A stretch of DNA of 37,279 nucleotides from Gemmatimonadales bacterium (GTDB lineage: Bacteria; Gemmatimonadota; Gemmatimonadetes; Gemmatimonadales; GWC2-71-9): positions 1 through 37,279 of the forward strand of contig JAICUF010000014.1 of assembly GCA_025935995.1 (NCBI GenBank), written 5' to 3'. Both the position numbers and the translations under genes were made by a program. Position 1 is the stretch's first letter; the number at the start of each line of letters is the position of its first letter. The notes under the pieces were generated by a model, which made no database searches, had not been told where the DNA came from, and saw nothing but the letters and a program-made list of their open reading frames with translations. This document shows positions 26,776 through 35,392 of this stretch, piece by piece.

Positions 26776-27977
26776 GCTTCGATTCCATCGGGCAGGCCAT
26801 CGAGGACCTCCGCAACGGCAAGATCATCGTCGTGGCGGACGACGAGGACCGCGAGAACGAGGGCGACCTCATCTGCGCGGCCGAGCTCGTCACGCCCGAG
26901 ATGATCAACTTCATGGCGCAGCACGGGCGCGGCCTCATCTGCCTCGCGCTCACCGCCGACCGCTGCGACGAGCTCGGCCTGTCGCAGCAGGTGGAGCGGA
27001 ACACCGAGGAGCAGTCCACCGCATTCACCGTGATGATCGACGCCGACCGCCGCTTCGGCGTGACCACCGGCATCTCGGCCAGCGACCGCGCGCGCACCAT
27101 CCACGTCGCCATCAACCCCGCCACGCAGCCGGCCGATCTGCGCCGTCCGGGGCACGTGCCGCCGCTCCGCGCGCGGCCGGGTGGCGTCCTGCAGCGGGTC
27201 GGCCACACCGAGGCCGCGGTGGATCTCGCCCGGCTGGCGGGACTCTATCCGGCCGGCGTCATCTGCGAGATCCTGAGCGCCGACGGCTCGATGGCCCGGG
27301 TGCCCGAGCTCCGCGCCTTTGCCGAGCGGCACGGCCTCACCTTCGTCACGGTGGCGCAGCTGGTCGCGCACCGGCTGGGGAACGAGAAGCTGGTACACCG
27401 CGTCGCCGAGGCGCGGCTCCCGACCGAGTTCGGCGAGTTCCGGGTGATCGGCTACCGGAACGACGTCGACCAGCGCGAGCACGTCGCCCTCGTGCACGGC
27501 GAGATCGCGGGCGAGCCGAACGTGCTCGTCCGGATGCACTCGAAGTGCCTCACCGGCGACGTCTTCGGATCCCAGCGCTGCGACTGCGGCTTCCAGCTGC
27601 ACACCGCCATGCAGCGGATCGTCGCGGAGGGGCGGGGGGCGGTGGTGTACCTCGATCAGGAGGGGCGCGGGATCGGACTCCTCAACAAGCTCCGCGCCTA
27701 TGCCCTCCAGGATTCCGGCGCCGACACGGTGCAGGCGAACCAGAAGCTGGGCTTCGCGCCCGATCTCCGGAACTACGGCATCGGCGCGCAGATCCTCCGC
27801 GATCTCGGGCTCTCGTCGATCCGCGTCCTGACCAACAATCCCCGCAAGCTCGTGGGCCTCGAGGGCTACGGGCTGGAGATCGTGGAGCGGGTGCCGCTCG
27901 TCGCGAGCACCACCGACGACAACCGCGACTATCTCGGCGCCAAGCGCGACAAGCTCGGCCACCTCCTCACCTTCTGA
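26772..27977 (+). CDS. ribBA: 3,4-DHBP synthase / GTP cyclohydrolase II (RibBA)
   Basis: Provides both committed precursors of riboflavin. The N-terminal RibB domain (residues ~1-200) turns ribulose-5-phosphate into dihydroxybutanone phosphate and has the acidic loop DDEDRENEGDL and the GHTEAAVDLARLAG region. The C-terminal RibA domain (~205-401) opens GTP. It has the zinc cysteines Cys259, Cys270 and Cys272 in KCLTGDVFGSQRCDCG, and DQEGRGIGLLNKLRAY for catalysis. The 401-residue length is normal for the fusion. The stretch RPGHVPPLRA has Pro where most homologues have an aromatic residue; both flanking motifs are intact. It overlaps ribE by four bases; ribH follows after five. Confidence 0.96.
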   Translation: MSFDSIGQAIEDLRNGKIIVVADDEDRENEGDLICAAELVTPEMINFMAQHGRGLICLALTADRCDELGLSQQVERNTEEQSTAFTVMIDADRRFGVTTGISASDRARTIHVAINPATQPADLRRPGHVPPLRARPGGVLQRVGHTEAAVDLARLAGLYPAGVICEILSADGSMARVPELRAFAERHGLTFVTVAQLVAHRLGNEKLVHRVAEARLPTEFGEFRVIGYRNDVDQREHVALVHGEIAGEPNVLVRMHSKCLTGDVFGSQRCDCGFQLHTAMQRIVAEGRGAVVYLDQEGRGIGLLNKLRAYALQDSGADTVQANQKLGFAPDLRNYGIGAQILRDLGLSSIRVLTNNPRKLVGLEGYGLEIVERVPLVASTTDDNRDYLGAKRDKLGHLLTF

Positions 27978-27982
27978 CTCCG

Positions 27983-28462
27983 ATGCCAGACTTTGCCGGC
28001 CGGGCGCGGTCCCGCGGCCGCGTGGCGATCGTGGTGAGCCGCTACAACGAGCTCATCACCACGCGCCTCCTCGCCGGAGCGCGGGACGCGCTCCGGGACG
28101 CGCACGTGCCGGACGAGTCCGTGGACGTGGGGTGGGTGCCGGGCGCCTTCGAGCTGTCCGCCGCGGCCGCGGCCGCGGCGGCCACCGGGCGCTATGTCTG
28201 TCTCGTAGCGCTGGGCGCGGTGGTGCGCGGGGACACGCCGCACTTCCAGTTCGTCGCGGGCGAAGCGGCGCGCGGGCTCAACGACGTCGCCGTGCGGCAC
28301 GCGCTCCCCGTCGGCTTCGGCGTGCTGACGGTGGACTCCATGGAGCAGGCGGCCGAGCGCGCGGGCGGCGCTGCGGGAAACAAGGGGTACGAGGCGGCGG
28401 AGGCGGCGCTCGCGACCGCGGACGTGCTGGCCCAGCTCCGGGGCGCCGATGCTCCGGCTTGA
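27983..28462 (+). CDS. ribH: 6,7-dimethyl-8-ribityllumazine synthase
   Basis: Condenses the ribityl-pyrimidine with dihydroxybutanone phosphate in the penultimate riboflavin step. The 159-residue protein has VAIVVSRYNELIT (substrate-binding first strand), VPGAFELSAAA, GAVVRGDTPHFQFVAGE (catalytic His region), GVLTVDSMEQA and NKGYEAAEAAL. All are standard for the pentameric or icosahedral enzyme. The start ATG at 27983 fits the short N-terminus before the first strand. nusB begins 14 bases before the stop. Confidence 0.96.
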   Translation: MPDFAGRARSRGRVAIVVSRYNELITTRLLAGARDALRDAHVPDESVDVGWVPGAFELSAAAAAAAATGRYVCLVALGAVVRGDTPHFQFVAGEAARGLNDVAVRHALPVGFGVLTVDSMEQAAERAGGAAGNKGYEAAEAALATADVLAQLRGADAPA

Positions 28463-28862
28463 GACGCGGGGCCGGGCGCGGGCGCTCCAGCTGCTCTATG
28501 CGTGGGAGCTGCAGGGCGCGCCCCCGGTGCACGACATGGCGGCGGGCCTGTCGCGCCTCACCGGGCCGGAGCCGCGCGTGCTGGACTTCGCCGAGGATCT
28601 GGCGGGCCGCGTGATCGCGAATGTCGACGCGCTCGACCGGCAGGCGGCGGTCGCGGCCGAAAACTGGCGGATGAACCGCATCGCCGTGGTCGAACGCAAC
28701 ATTCTCCGGCTCGCCATCCAGGAGATGATGGACGGGACGGCGCCGCCCAAGGTCGCGATCGACGAGGCGGTGCGACTCGCGCACTGGTTCGGCGGCGCCA
28801 AGGCGGCGCCCTTCGTCAACGGCGTGCTCGATCGCATCGCCCACTCGCTCGGACGCCTCTGA
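28449..28862 (+). CDS. nusB: Transcription antitermination factor NusB
   Basis: NusB binds boxA RNA with S10 (NusE) in antitermination of rRNA operons. The 137-residue all-helical protein has RGRARALQLLYAWELQG at the N-terminus, WRMNRIAVVERNILRLAIQEM, and PPKVAIDEAVRLAHWFGGAKAAPFVNGVLD, the family's signature C-terminal block. ribH-nusB adjacency is common across bacteria, and here the two overlap by 14 bases. Confidence 0.96.
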   Translation: MLRLETRGRARALQLLYAWELQGAPPVHDMAAGLSRLTGPEPRVLDFAEDLAGRVIANVDALDRQAAVAAENWRMNRIAVVERNILRLAIQEMMDGTAPPKVAIDEAVRLAHWFGGAKAAPFVNGVLDRIAHSLGRL

Positions 28863-28863
28863 C

Positions 28864-30006
28864 GTGAACATCCTGCTGGCGAACTGGCAGGACCGGAACA
28901 ATCCGCAGGCCGGCGGCGCCGAGATCCATCTCTTCGAGATCTTCAGCCGGCTGGCGGCGCGCGGCCACCGGGTCCGGCTCGTCTGCGCCGGCTGGGCGGG
29001 CGCCCCGCCGAGGGCCGACGTCCAGGGCATCGCGGTCGAGCGGCGCGGGACACGCAACAGCTTCGCCGCGCTCGGCCGCAGCGCCGTTCGCGAGGCGCTG
29101 GCCGCCGAGCGTCCCGACATCCTGGTGGAGGACGTCAACAAGGTCCCCCTCTTCCTGCCGGGACTCACGACGCTGCCGTTCTGCACCATCATCCCGCATC
29201 TCTTCGGCGACACCGTCTTCCAGGAGGCGGCATGGCCGGTGGCGAGTGCGGTATGGCTGGCGGAGCGGCCGCTGGCGCGGGCGTACCGGCGGACGGCCTT
29301 TCACGCCATCAGCGAGAGCACCCGCGACGACCTGATCGCGCGCGGGGTGCCGGCGTCCCGCATTCGCGTCATCCACCCGGGCGTTGATTCATCCCACTTC
29401 CGGCCCGACCCGAACGTCGCCCGCAGCGCGCCGCCGGCGTTCTTGTATATCGGACGGCTCAAGCGTTATAAAGGAGTGGACGTGGCGCTCCGGGCCCTGG
29501 CGCTCGCCCGGGTCGGGCGTCCGGACCTCCGCCTGGACGTCGCGGGCCGGGGCGACTTCCAGCCGGAGCTGGAGCGGCTGGCGCATCGCCTGGGCATCGC
29601 GGACGCGGTGACCTTCCACGGCTTCGTAACCGAAAGCCGGAAGCTGGAGCTGCTGCGGTCGGCCACGGCCAACGTCTTTCCCTCACCCAAGGAAGGGTGG
29701 GGGATCACGATCGTCGAGGCGGCGGCGTGCGGCACGCCTTCGCTGGCGTCGGACAGTCCGGGCCTCCGGGACTCGGTGCGCGACGGTCTCACCGGCGCCC
29801 TCGTGCCCCACGGCGATGCCGCCGCGCTGGCCGGGCGGATGCTCGAGCTCGCGGCCGACCCCGCGCGGGTGGAGCGGCTCGGCGCCGCCGCCCGGCGCTT
29901 TGCCGAGGGCCTCACGTGGGACGCCGCGGCGGCGGCGACGGAGGCGCATCTGCTGGACATCATCCAAGGAGCGATCGATGGGAGCCGTGACCACGCGCCG
30001 ACATGA
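28864..30006 (+). CDS. Family 4 glycosyltransferase (GT-B fold)
   Basis: The 380-residue protein has a Rossmann N-terminal half opening MNILLANWQDRNNPQAGGAEIHL, where the Gly-Gly-Ala-Glu loop binds the acceptor side. The C-terminal half has FLYIGRLKRYKGVDVAL and the donor-binding E-x7-E motif EGWGITIVE (Glu277 and Glu285), typical of retaining GT4 enzymes using a nucleotide sugar. It would act at the inner face of the membrane on a lipid or polysaccharide acceptor. Donor and acceptor cannot be read from the sequence. The GTG at 28864 lies one base after nusB. No other polysaccharide gene is near, so it is an isolated transferase carried in the rib-nusB message. hprK begins 24 bases later. Confidence 0.88.
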   Translation: MNILLANWQDRNNPQAGGAEIHLFEIFSRLAARGHRVRLVCAGWAGAPPRADVQGIAVERRGTRNSFAALGRSAVREALAAERPDILVEDVNKVPLFLPGLTTLPFCTIIPHLFGDTVFQEAAWPVASAVWLAERPLARAYRRTAFHAISESTRDDLIARGVPASRIRVIHPGVDSSHFRPDPNVARSAPPAFLYIGRLKRYKGVDVALRALALARVGRPDLRLDVAGRGDFQPELERLAHRLGIADAVTFHGFVTESRKLELLRSATANVFPSPKEGWGITIVEAAACGTPSLASDSPGLRDSVRDGLTGALVPHGDAAALAGRMLELAADPARVERLGAAARRFAEGLTWDAAAAATEAHLLDIIQGAIDGSRDHAPT

Positions 30007-30030
30007 TCCGAGGCGGGAGCCGGCGCGGGC

Positions 30031-30996
30031 GTGATGCTGCGACTTCGCGACTTTCTCACCCGCCGCGGCGACCCGTTCCAGCTCGAGAGTCTCACCGGCG
30101 AGCAGGGGCTCGACCGCCCGCTCACCGACGCGGAGGTCGCGAGTCCCGGCCTCGCGCTGGCGGGGTACACCGGCCGCTTCGCGCCCAACCGCCTCCACGT
30201 CTTCGGCGAGACCGAGATCACCTATCTCGGCTCGCTGCCGGCGGAGCAGCGGCGGCGCGCTCTCGAGAGCTTCTTCGCCTTCGAGCTGCCGGTCGTCTTC
30301 GTCACCAAGGGCCAGGAGGTGCCGGCGGAGCTCCTCGAGCTGGCCACCGCGCACGGCGTGCCCGTCCTCCGCACCCGGCTCAAGACGGCGGAGTTCTACC
30401 GGCTCATCAAGCCCGTCGTGGAGGATGCCTTCGCGCCCAGGAGCACGCTCCACGGCTCGCTGGCGGACGTGTACGGCGTGGGACTGCTCTTCGTCGGCCG
30501 TTCCGGCATCGGCAAGAGCGAGTGCGTCCTGGACCTCGTCGAGCGAGGCCACCGCCTCGTGGCCGACGACGTCGTTCAGGTGACCCGCCGCGGCAACGAC
30601 GTGCTGATCGGCCGCGGACACGAGCTCGCGGGCCATCACATGGAGATCCGCGGGATCGGGCTGATCGACATTCCGGCGCTGTTCGGCGTCCGGGCAGTGC
30701 GGCAGCAGAAGCGGATCGAGGTCGTGGTCCAGCTCGAGGACTGGGAGACGAGCCGCGACGTCGAGCGCACCGGGCTCTCCCACCAGGAAACCGTGATCCT
30801 CGGCGTCACGCTGCCCCGCATGGTCGTGCCGCTCAATCCGGGCAAGAACATCACCGTCATCTCCGAGGTCGTCGCGATGATGCATCTGCTCCGCTATTCG
30901 GGCGTGGACGTCGCGGCGGCGTTCAACGAGCGGCTCATCAAGCGGATGAAGGAGCAGCGCGGCGTGCGCGAATATCTCCAGAACGACTATGAGTGA
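30031..30996 (+). CDS. hprK: HPr kinase/phosphorylase
   Basis: Bifunctional enzyme that phosphorylates HPr on serine with ATP or pyrophosphate, and reverses it by phosphorolysis. The 321-residue protein has the Hpr_kinase_N domain (residues ~1-130) and the kinase core with Walker A GRSGIGKSE at 156-164. His141 in LHGSLADVYG corresponds to the conserved core histidine. LVADDVVQ and the family signature MEIRGIGLIDIPALFGV are present. The start could be GTG at 30031 or the adjacent ATG at 30034; GGGAG at 30015-30019 slightly favours the former. It heads a PTS operon whose HPr has a matching serine. EIIA overlaps it by eight bases. Confidence 0.96.
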   Translation: MMLRLRDFLTRRGDPFQLESLTGEQGLDRPLTDAEVASPGLALAGYTGRFAPNRLHVFGETEITYLGSLPAEQRRRALESFFAFELPVVFVTKGQEVPAELLELATAHGVPVLRTRLKTAEFYRLIKPVVEDAFAPRSTLHGSLADVYGVGLLFVGRSGIGKSECVLDLVERGHRLVADDVVQVTRRGNDVLIGRGHELAGHHMEIRGIGLIDIPALFGVRAVRQQKRIEVVVQLEDWETSRDVERTGLSHQETVILGVTLPRMVVPLNPGKNITVISEVVAMMHLLRYSGVDVAAAFNERLIKRMKEQRGVREYLQNDYE

Positions 30997-31375
30997 GCCC
31001 GCCCGCGCATCCCTGCACGGCGTGGTGGTCTGTCACGGCACGGTCGCGGCCGCACTGGTGGACGCCACCGAGCAGATCAGCGGCCTCACCGGCCACCTCG
31101 TCGCCGTCTCCAACAGCGGCTGCGACCGCGAGTCCCTCGAGGCGCGGATCGAGGCCGCGGTGTCCGGCGGACCGGCCGTCGTCTTCGTGGACATGGCGAG
31201 CGGGTCGTGCCTGATCGCCACGCTGCGGCGCCTCCGCGAGCGGGCCGGCGTGGCCGTGGTCACCGGAGTCAACCTCGCGATGCTGGTGGATTTCGTCTTC
31301 CACCTTTCGCTCCCGCCATCGGAGGCCGCGGATCATGCGGCCGCGAGCGGCGGCAAGGCCATCCGGCTCCCCTGA
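30989..31375 (+). CDS. PTS mannose/fructose-family EIIA
   Basis: The 128-residue cytoplasmic phosphocarrier has the EIIA-Man signature GVVVCHGTVAAALVDATEQISG, where His16 takes the phosphate from HPr. VFVDMASGSCLIATLRRL and VVTGVNLAMLVDF are the later conserved strands around the active site. It is a stand-alone EIIA, not fused to EIIB as in E. coli ManX. The start ATG overlaps hprK by eight bases. The EIIB start shares one base with the stop (TGATG). Confidence 0.92.
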   Translation: MSEPARASLHGVVVCHGTVAAALVDATEQISGLTGHLVAVSNSGCDRESLEARIEAAVSGGPAVVFVDMASGSCLIATLRRLRERAGVAVVTGVNLAMLVDFVFHLSLPPSEAADHAAASGGKAIRLP

Positions 31376-31851
31376 TGCCGTTCGTCCTCTCGCGCGTGGA
31401 CGACCGCCTCATCCACGGTCAGGTGGTGATCGGCTGGGGCCGCCCCCTTGGCGTCCAGCGCATCCTGCTGATCGACGATGACGTCGCCGCCAACGACTGG
31501 GAACAGGATCTCTACCGGATGGCCGTGCCCGAGGGTGTCACGATCGAGTTCGCCGGCACTGCGGCCGCCGCGGCGCGGCTTGGCGCCTGGCAGGCCGACG
31601 CCAGGCGTTCGATGCTCCTGACCGGCAGCGTTCCGTCACTCGTCCGGCTGTACGCTGCCGATCCGGTCGCGCTCCACCGGATCAACCTGGGCGGCCTGCA
31701 CCACCGTCCGGGACGGACCGAGCGCCTTCCCTATCTCTATCTCACCCCCGACGAATACCACTCGCTGGTCGAGCTCGAGCTCCTTGGCGCCGACATCACG
31801 GCCCAGGACGTTCCCTCGGCCGTGCCGGTGGGTCTGGGCGCGCTCGCGTGA
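31375..31851 (+). CDS. PTS mannose/sorbose-family EIIB
   Basis: Transfers phosphate from EIIA to the sugar carried by EIIC/EIID. The 158-residue protein begins with the family signature LSRVDDRLIHGQVVIGW, with phosphorylation at His14. ILLIDDDVAANDWEQDLYRMAVP and HRINLGGLHH follow, as in PTSIIB_sorb domains. Length and motifs are complete. EIIC overlaps the stop as GTGA. Confidence 0.94.
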   Translation: MPFVLSRVDDRLIHGQVVIGWGRPLGVQRILLIDDDVAANDWEQDLYRMAVPEGVTIEFAGTAAAAARLGAWQADARRSMLLTGSVPSLVRLYAADPVALHRINLGGLHHRPGRTERLPYLYLTPDEYHSLVELELLGADITAQDVPSAVPVGLGALA

Positions 31852-32540
31852 CCGGCGCCGACGGGTTCACCCTGCTCCTGCTCCTCCTCTGGGGCGCGCT
31901 CGCCGGCATCGACCTCGTGAGCGTGCCGCAGGCGATGTTCTCGCGCCCGCTCGTTGCCGGCACGGTGGCCGGCGCCCTCCTGGGCGACGTCGGGGCCGGA
32001 CTCCGCGTCGGCGCGGTGCTGGAGCTCTTCGCGCTCGATGTCCTCCCGGTGGGTGCCGTGCGCTATCCCGACTACGGCGCCGCGGCGGTCGGCGCCGCGG
32101 CGATCGCGGCCGGATCGCCCTGGGAGCTCGGGCTCGGCGTGGCCGTGGGCATCGGGCTCCTCCTCTCCGCCGTCGGCGGATGGTCGCTGCTGGCACTCCG
32201 GCGGCTCAACGCCGACGCGGTGGGCCGCCACGCCGCGGCGCTTCGTTCGGGGGAGCCCTCGGTCATCCGCCGGCTGCATCTCGCCTCGATCGCGCGGGAC
32301 GTCGTCCGGTCGCTCCTGCTCGCGGGCCTCGCGCTGGGCGTTGCCGGCGTGACGCTGCGGTGGGTTCGCCTCGACCGCGGGACGGCCGCGGCGCTGACGA
32401 TCGCGGCTGTCGGAGCGGCGGCGGCGTCGGCCCTGGGTGGCGCGGCCCGCGGGGCCGGCACCGGGAGTCGCCGGCGCTGGCTCGCTGCCGGCGGCGCGGT
32501 GGGCACCGTGCTCGGCGTTCTGGTGTGGGGGCTCCTGTGA
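31848..32540 (+). CDS. PTS mannose/sorbose-family EIIC (membrane)
   Basis: Sugar-translocating membrane subunit. The 230-residue protein is nearly all hydrophobic, with about six or seven segments (for example FTLLLLLLWGALAGIDLV, LVAGTVAGALLGD, ELGLGVAVGIGLLLSAVGGW). The central GLRVGAVLELFALDVLPVGAVRYPDYGAA is recognisable as the EIIC-Man motif. It is shorter than the usual enteric or firmicute EIIC (around 260 residues). The middle reads ALDVLP where those proteins have a Trp/Leu-Gly-rich segment. It partners with EIID, whose GTG overlaps its stop. Confidence 0.86.
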   Translation: MTGADGFTLLLLLLWGALAGIDLVSVPQAMFSRPLVAGTVAGALLGDVGAGLRVGAVLELFALDVLPVGAVRYPDYGAAAVGAAAIAAGSPWELGLGVAVGIGLLLSAVGGWSLLALRRLNADAVGRHAAALRSGEPSVIRRLHLASIARDVVRSLLLAGLALGVAGVTLRWVRLDRGTAAALTIAAVGAAAASALGGAARGAGTGSRRRWLAAGGAVGTVLGVLVWGLL

Positions 32541-33271
32541 ACGGCGCCGGTCGCGCCTTCCTCCGCCTGCTGTCGGTGCAGGGGAGCTGGAATTACGAGC
32601 GGATGCAGGGAATCGGGATGGGCTTCGCGGCCGAACCGCTGCTCGACGACCTGCGCACCACCGAACCCGGCCGCTACCCGGAAGCGGTCGTGCGATCCGC
32701 CGAATTCTTCAATGCCAATCCGTACCTCGCAGGCCTGGCCCTCGGCGCGAGCGCCCGCGCGGAATACGACGCCGTGCCGGGCGAGCAGATCGTCCGGCTC
32801 CGCGCCGCGCTCGCCGGCCCGCTCGGCGCGCTCGGCGACAGCCTCTTCTGGGCGGGCATCCTGCCGGCACTCTCGGGACTCGCGCTCGCGGCACTGGCAC
32901 TCGGGGCCGGGTGGTGGGTGGTCGCGCTGTTCGTCCTCGCGTTCAACGCGGTCCGCCTCGCCACCGCGTCATGGGCGCTCTCCACCGGCCTCGCGTCGGG
33001 AATGCGCGTCGGCGGCGCGCTGGGCGCATCGAAGCTGCCCCGCGCCGCGACCCGGAGCGGCGCGGCGGCGGCCTTCGCAGTCGGCGTCGGCACGCCGATG
33101 GCCGCGGCGTGGCTGCTGCATCCCTTCGGCGCCCGCGGCGTCGCCAGTGCGGTCCTCATCGCCGGGGCGGGCCTCGGGCTCGCGCGCTGGTCGGGCGCGC
33201 GATTCACCGCGACGCGCTTCGGTCTCCTGGCCCTTGGCATCACGCTGCTGCTCCGGCTGGTGACGGCATGA
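32537..33271 (+). CDS. PTS mannose-family EIID (membrane)
   Basis: Second membrane subunit of mannose-type PTS permeases. The 244-residue protein has the EIID hallmarks LSVQGSWNYERMQGIGMGFAAEP, VRSAEFFNANPYLAGLALGA and AGPLGALGDSLFWAGILPAL. A hydrophobic C-terminal half follows with about four membrane segments. It is shorter than enteric ManZ (about 280) but retains all conserved blocks. The start GTG at 32537 overlaps EIIC, and its stop overlaps the HPr start as ATGA. Confidence 0.9.
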   Translation: MNGAGRAFLRLLSVQGSWNYERMQGIGMGFAAEPLLDDLRTTEPGRYPEAVVRSAEFFNANPYLAGLALGASARAEYDAVPGEQIVRLRAALAGPLGALGDSLFWAGILPALSGLALAALALGAGWWVVALFVLAFNAVRLATASWALSTGLASGMRVGGALGASKLPRAATRSGAAAAFAVGVGTPMAAAWLLHPFGARGVASAVLIAGAGLGLARWSGARFTATRFGLLALGITLLLRLVTA

Positions 33272-33543
33272 CCGAGCTCATCGCGCAGATCGTCAATTCC
33301 CAGGGGCTCCACGCGCGGCCCGCGGCGCTGATCGTGAAGCTCGCCGGGACCTTCGGCGCCGACATCACGCTGGGCCGGCATGGCGAGGAGGACGGCGCGG
33401 TGAATGCCAAGAGCATCATGGGCGTCATGATGCTCGCGGCGGAGTGCGGCAGCGCCGTCGTGATCCGGGCGCACGGTGCCGATGAGGAGGCCGCGGCCAG
33501 CGCGCTCGCGGCCCTCATCGCGGGCGGGTTCGGCGAATCATGA
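33268..33543 (+). CDS. ptsH: Phosphocarrier protein HPr
   Basis: The 91-residue HPr carries phosphate from EI to EIIA. The catalytic histidine is His15 in SQGLHARPAALIV. The regulatory serine block is NAKSIMGVMMLAA with Ser49, the equivalent of Ser46 in firmicute HPr and the substrate of HprK. Both sites being intact next to hprK argues for a working serine-phosphorylation switch. It overlaps EIID and ptsI by four bases on either side (ATGA each). Confidence 0.95.
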   Translation: MTELIAQIVNSQGLHARPAALIVKLAGTFGADITLGRHGEEDGAVNAKSIMGVMMLAAECGSAVVIRAHGADEEAAASALAALIAGGFGES

Positions 33544-35306
33544 GCCGGCCGCACATGCTCCGCGGCATCGGGGTGTCCCCCGGCGTGGCCTGGGCGCCGG
33601 CCCTGGTCGTACGCCTCGACTTCCCCGATGTCCCCGATCGCACCGTCGGGGCCGAGGAGGTGCCCGGCGAAATTCGCCGGCTCCAGGCGGCCGTCCGCGT
33701 CGTCGTCGGCCACCTCACCAAGCTGGGCCAGCGGGCGCTCGAGCGGGCGGGTCCCGAGGAATCGCGCATCTTCGACGCACAGATCCTCATGGCGCAGGAC
33801 GCCGATTTCCTCGCCTCGGTCGAGCAGCTCATCCGCAACAACCAGCTGAGCGCCGAGACCGCCTACGAGTTCAAGGCGCTCGAGCTGCGCCAGCTGTTCA
33901 GCGGCTCCGGCAGCGCGCAGCTCCGCGATCGCCTGGCCGACCTGCACGCAATCCAGATGCGCATGCTGCACCGGCTCATGGGACGGAAGGAAGAGGAGCT
34001 GTGGTCGATTCCGGCGGGCGAACAGGTGATCGTCGTGGCGCACGAGCTCGCGCCCGGCCTCACCGTCCAGCTCGACCGCGAGCATGTGGTGGGCCTCATC
34101 AGCGAGGAGGGCACCAACACCTCGCACGCCGCGATTCTCGCGCACTCGCTCGGCATTCCCGCCGTCATGGGGCTGAGCGGCGCCCTCGACGAGATCCGCA
34201 GCGGCACCGTGCTGCTCCTCGACGGGCAGAGCGGCGCCGTGGTGCTCGAGCCGACGCGCGCGGAGCTCGAGGACGCCCGCGTCCGCGTGAGCCGGCGCCA
34301 GCGGTTCGAGATGCAGCTCGAAGGCGTGCTCCAGGAGCCGGCGGCGACGCCCGACGGCGTCGTCATCACGCTCATGGGCAACGTGGACCTGCCGGATGAG
34401 ATCGACGCGGCCGTGAGCCACGGCGCGGAGGGGGTGGGGCTGCTCCGGACGGAGTTCCTCGTCACCGGTCGCGCGACGATGCCGACCGAGGACGAGCAGA
34501 CCGGATACTTCCAGCGAGTGGCGCACGCCTTCGGCGGGCATCCCGTCGTGATCCGGTCCTACGATCTGGGCGGTGACAAATTTCCCGCCGCCTTCAAGGC
34601 GCCCGCGGAGGCCAATCCGTTCCTCGGCTGGCGCTCGATCCGGGTCTGTCTCGACCGGCCCGAGCTGTTCCGCGCCCAGCTCCGCGCGGTGCTTCGCGCC
34701 GCGCATGGCCGGAACATCCAGCTCATGCTGCCCCTCGTCACGCGGGTGGAGGAAGTGGTCCGCGCCCGCGAAATGCTGGCGGAGGAGGCGGCGGCGCTGC
34801 AGGCCGCCGGCGTGCGGGCGGCGGACACGGTGCCGGTCGGCGTGATGATCGAGACGCCGGCGGCCGTCGTCATCGCCGACCTCCTCGCCAGGGAGAGCGC
34901 CTTCTTCAGCGTCGGCACCAACGATCTCACGCAGTACACGATGGCCGTGGACCGCGGGAACGCGCGCCTCGCCGCACGCTTTACCCCCATGCATCCCTCG
35001 ATCGTGCGCCAGCTGCGCACCATCCGCGAGTGCGGCGCCGCCGCCGGCCTTCCGGTCAGCGTGTGCGGCGAGATGGCGTCCGACCCGCTCGGCGCCGTGC
35101 TCCTGCTCGGACTGGGGTACCGCCGGCTCAGCGTCGCGCCGCCGGCGATTCCCCTCGTCAAGTGGGTGATCCGGAACGTCCCGGAGGCCGCCGCGCGCGA
35201 CGCCGCCGAGCGCGCGCTTGCGGCCACCGACGCGGCCGGCGTGGTCGCGGCACTGCGCGAAGGGATTGGCGGACATGTCGATCTCCGCATGGTGAGCCCG
35301 CCCTGA
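33540..35306 (+). CDS. ptsI: PTS enzyme I (phosphoenolpyruvate-protein phosphotransferase)
   Basis: Starts the PTS relay by autophosphorylation with phosphoenolpyruvate. The 588-residue protein has the N-terminal domain [15 protein letters not shown], the phosphohistidine motif [20 protein letters not shown] with His196, and the PEP-binding barrel. In the barrel, [42 protein letters not shown] and [17 protein letters not shown] are present. Cys509 in [11 protein letters not shown] is the catalytic proton donor. Complete and of normal size. It closes the PTS operon; an 86-base gap follows before metK. Confidence 0.97.
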   Translation: MSRPHMLRGIGVSPGVAWAPALVVRLDFPDVPDRTVGAEEVPGEIRRLQAAVRVVVGHLTKLGQRALERAGPEESRIFDAQILMAQDADFLASVEQLIRNNQLSAETAYEFKALELRQLFSGSGSAQLRDRLADLHAIQMRMLHRLMGRKEEELWSIPAGEQVIVVAHELAPGLTVQLDREHVVGLISEEGTNTSHAAILAHSLGIPAVMGLSGALDEIRSGTVLLLDGQSGAVVLEPTRAELEDARVRVSRRQRFEMQLEGVLQEPAATPDGVVITLMGNVDLPDEIDAAVSHGAEGVGLLRTEFLVTGRATMPTEDEQTGYFQRVAHAFGGHPVVIRSYDLGGDKFPAAFKAPAEANPFLGWRSIRVCLDRPELFRAQLRAVLRAAHGRNIQLMLPLVTRVEEVVRAREMLAEEAAALQAAGVRAADTVPVGVMIETPAAVVIADLLARESAFFSVGTNDLTQYTMAVDRGNARLAARFTPMHPSIVRQLRTIRECGAAAGLPVSVCGEMASDPLGAVLLLGLGYRRLSVAPPAIPLVKWVIRNVPEAAARDAAERALAATDAAGVVAALREGIGGHVDLRMVSPP

Positions 35307-35311
35307 CGGCG

Positions 35312-35341
35312 TTGCCCCGCCGCGCCTCGCATCGCTACCTT
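35312..35341 (+). promoter_or_regulatory. Putative metK promoter
   Basis: TTGCCC at 35312-35317 and TACCTT at 35336-35341 are 18 bases apart in the 86-base gap after ptsI. Transcription would start near 35348, giving a leader of about 45 bases. The -10 resembles those proposed for alr (TATCAT) and miaB (TATCTT). Confidence 0.45.
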
Positions 35342-35348
35342 GCTCCGT

Positions 35349-35364
35349 CGCCCGCCTGCGGGCG
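35349..35364 (+). repeat. Perfect hairpin in the metK leader
   Basis: CGCCCGC (35349-35355) and GCGGGCG (35358-35364) form a seven-base perfect stem, or five base pairs with a CCTG loop once the tight centre is opened. It lies at or just after the predicted metK transcription start. There is no run of T after it, so it is not a typical intrinsic terminator for the PTS operon. I cannot match the leader to any known SAM riboswitch class. Confidence 0.45.
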
Positions 35365-35392
35365 CAGACTCCTTCACCGAGATCTCACGCTC

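Noticed and set aside
35349-35364. Intrinsic terminator for the PTS operon
   Set aside because: The stem is perfect but no T-tract follows, so it does not meet the usual criterion; it is described instead as a leader hairpin.
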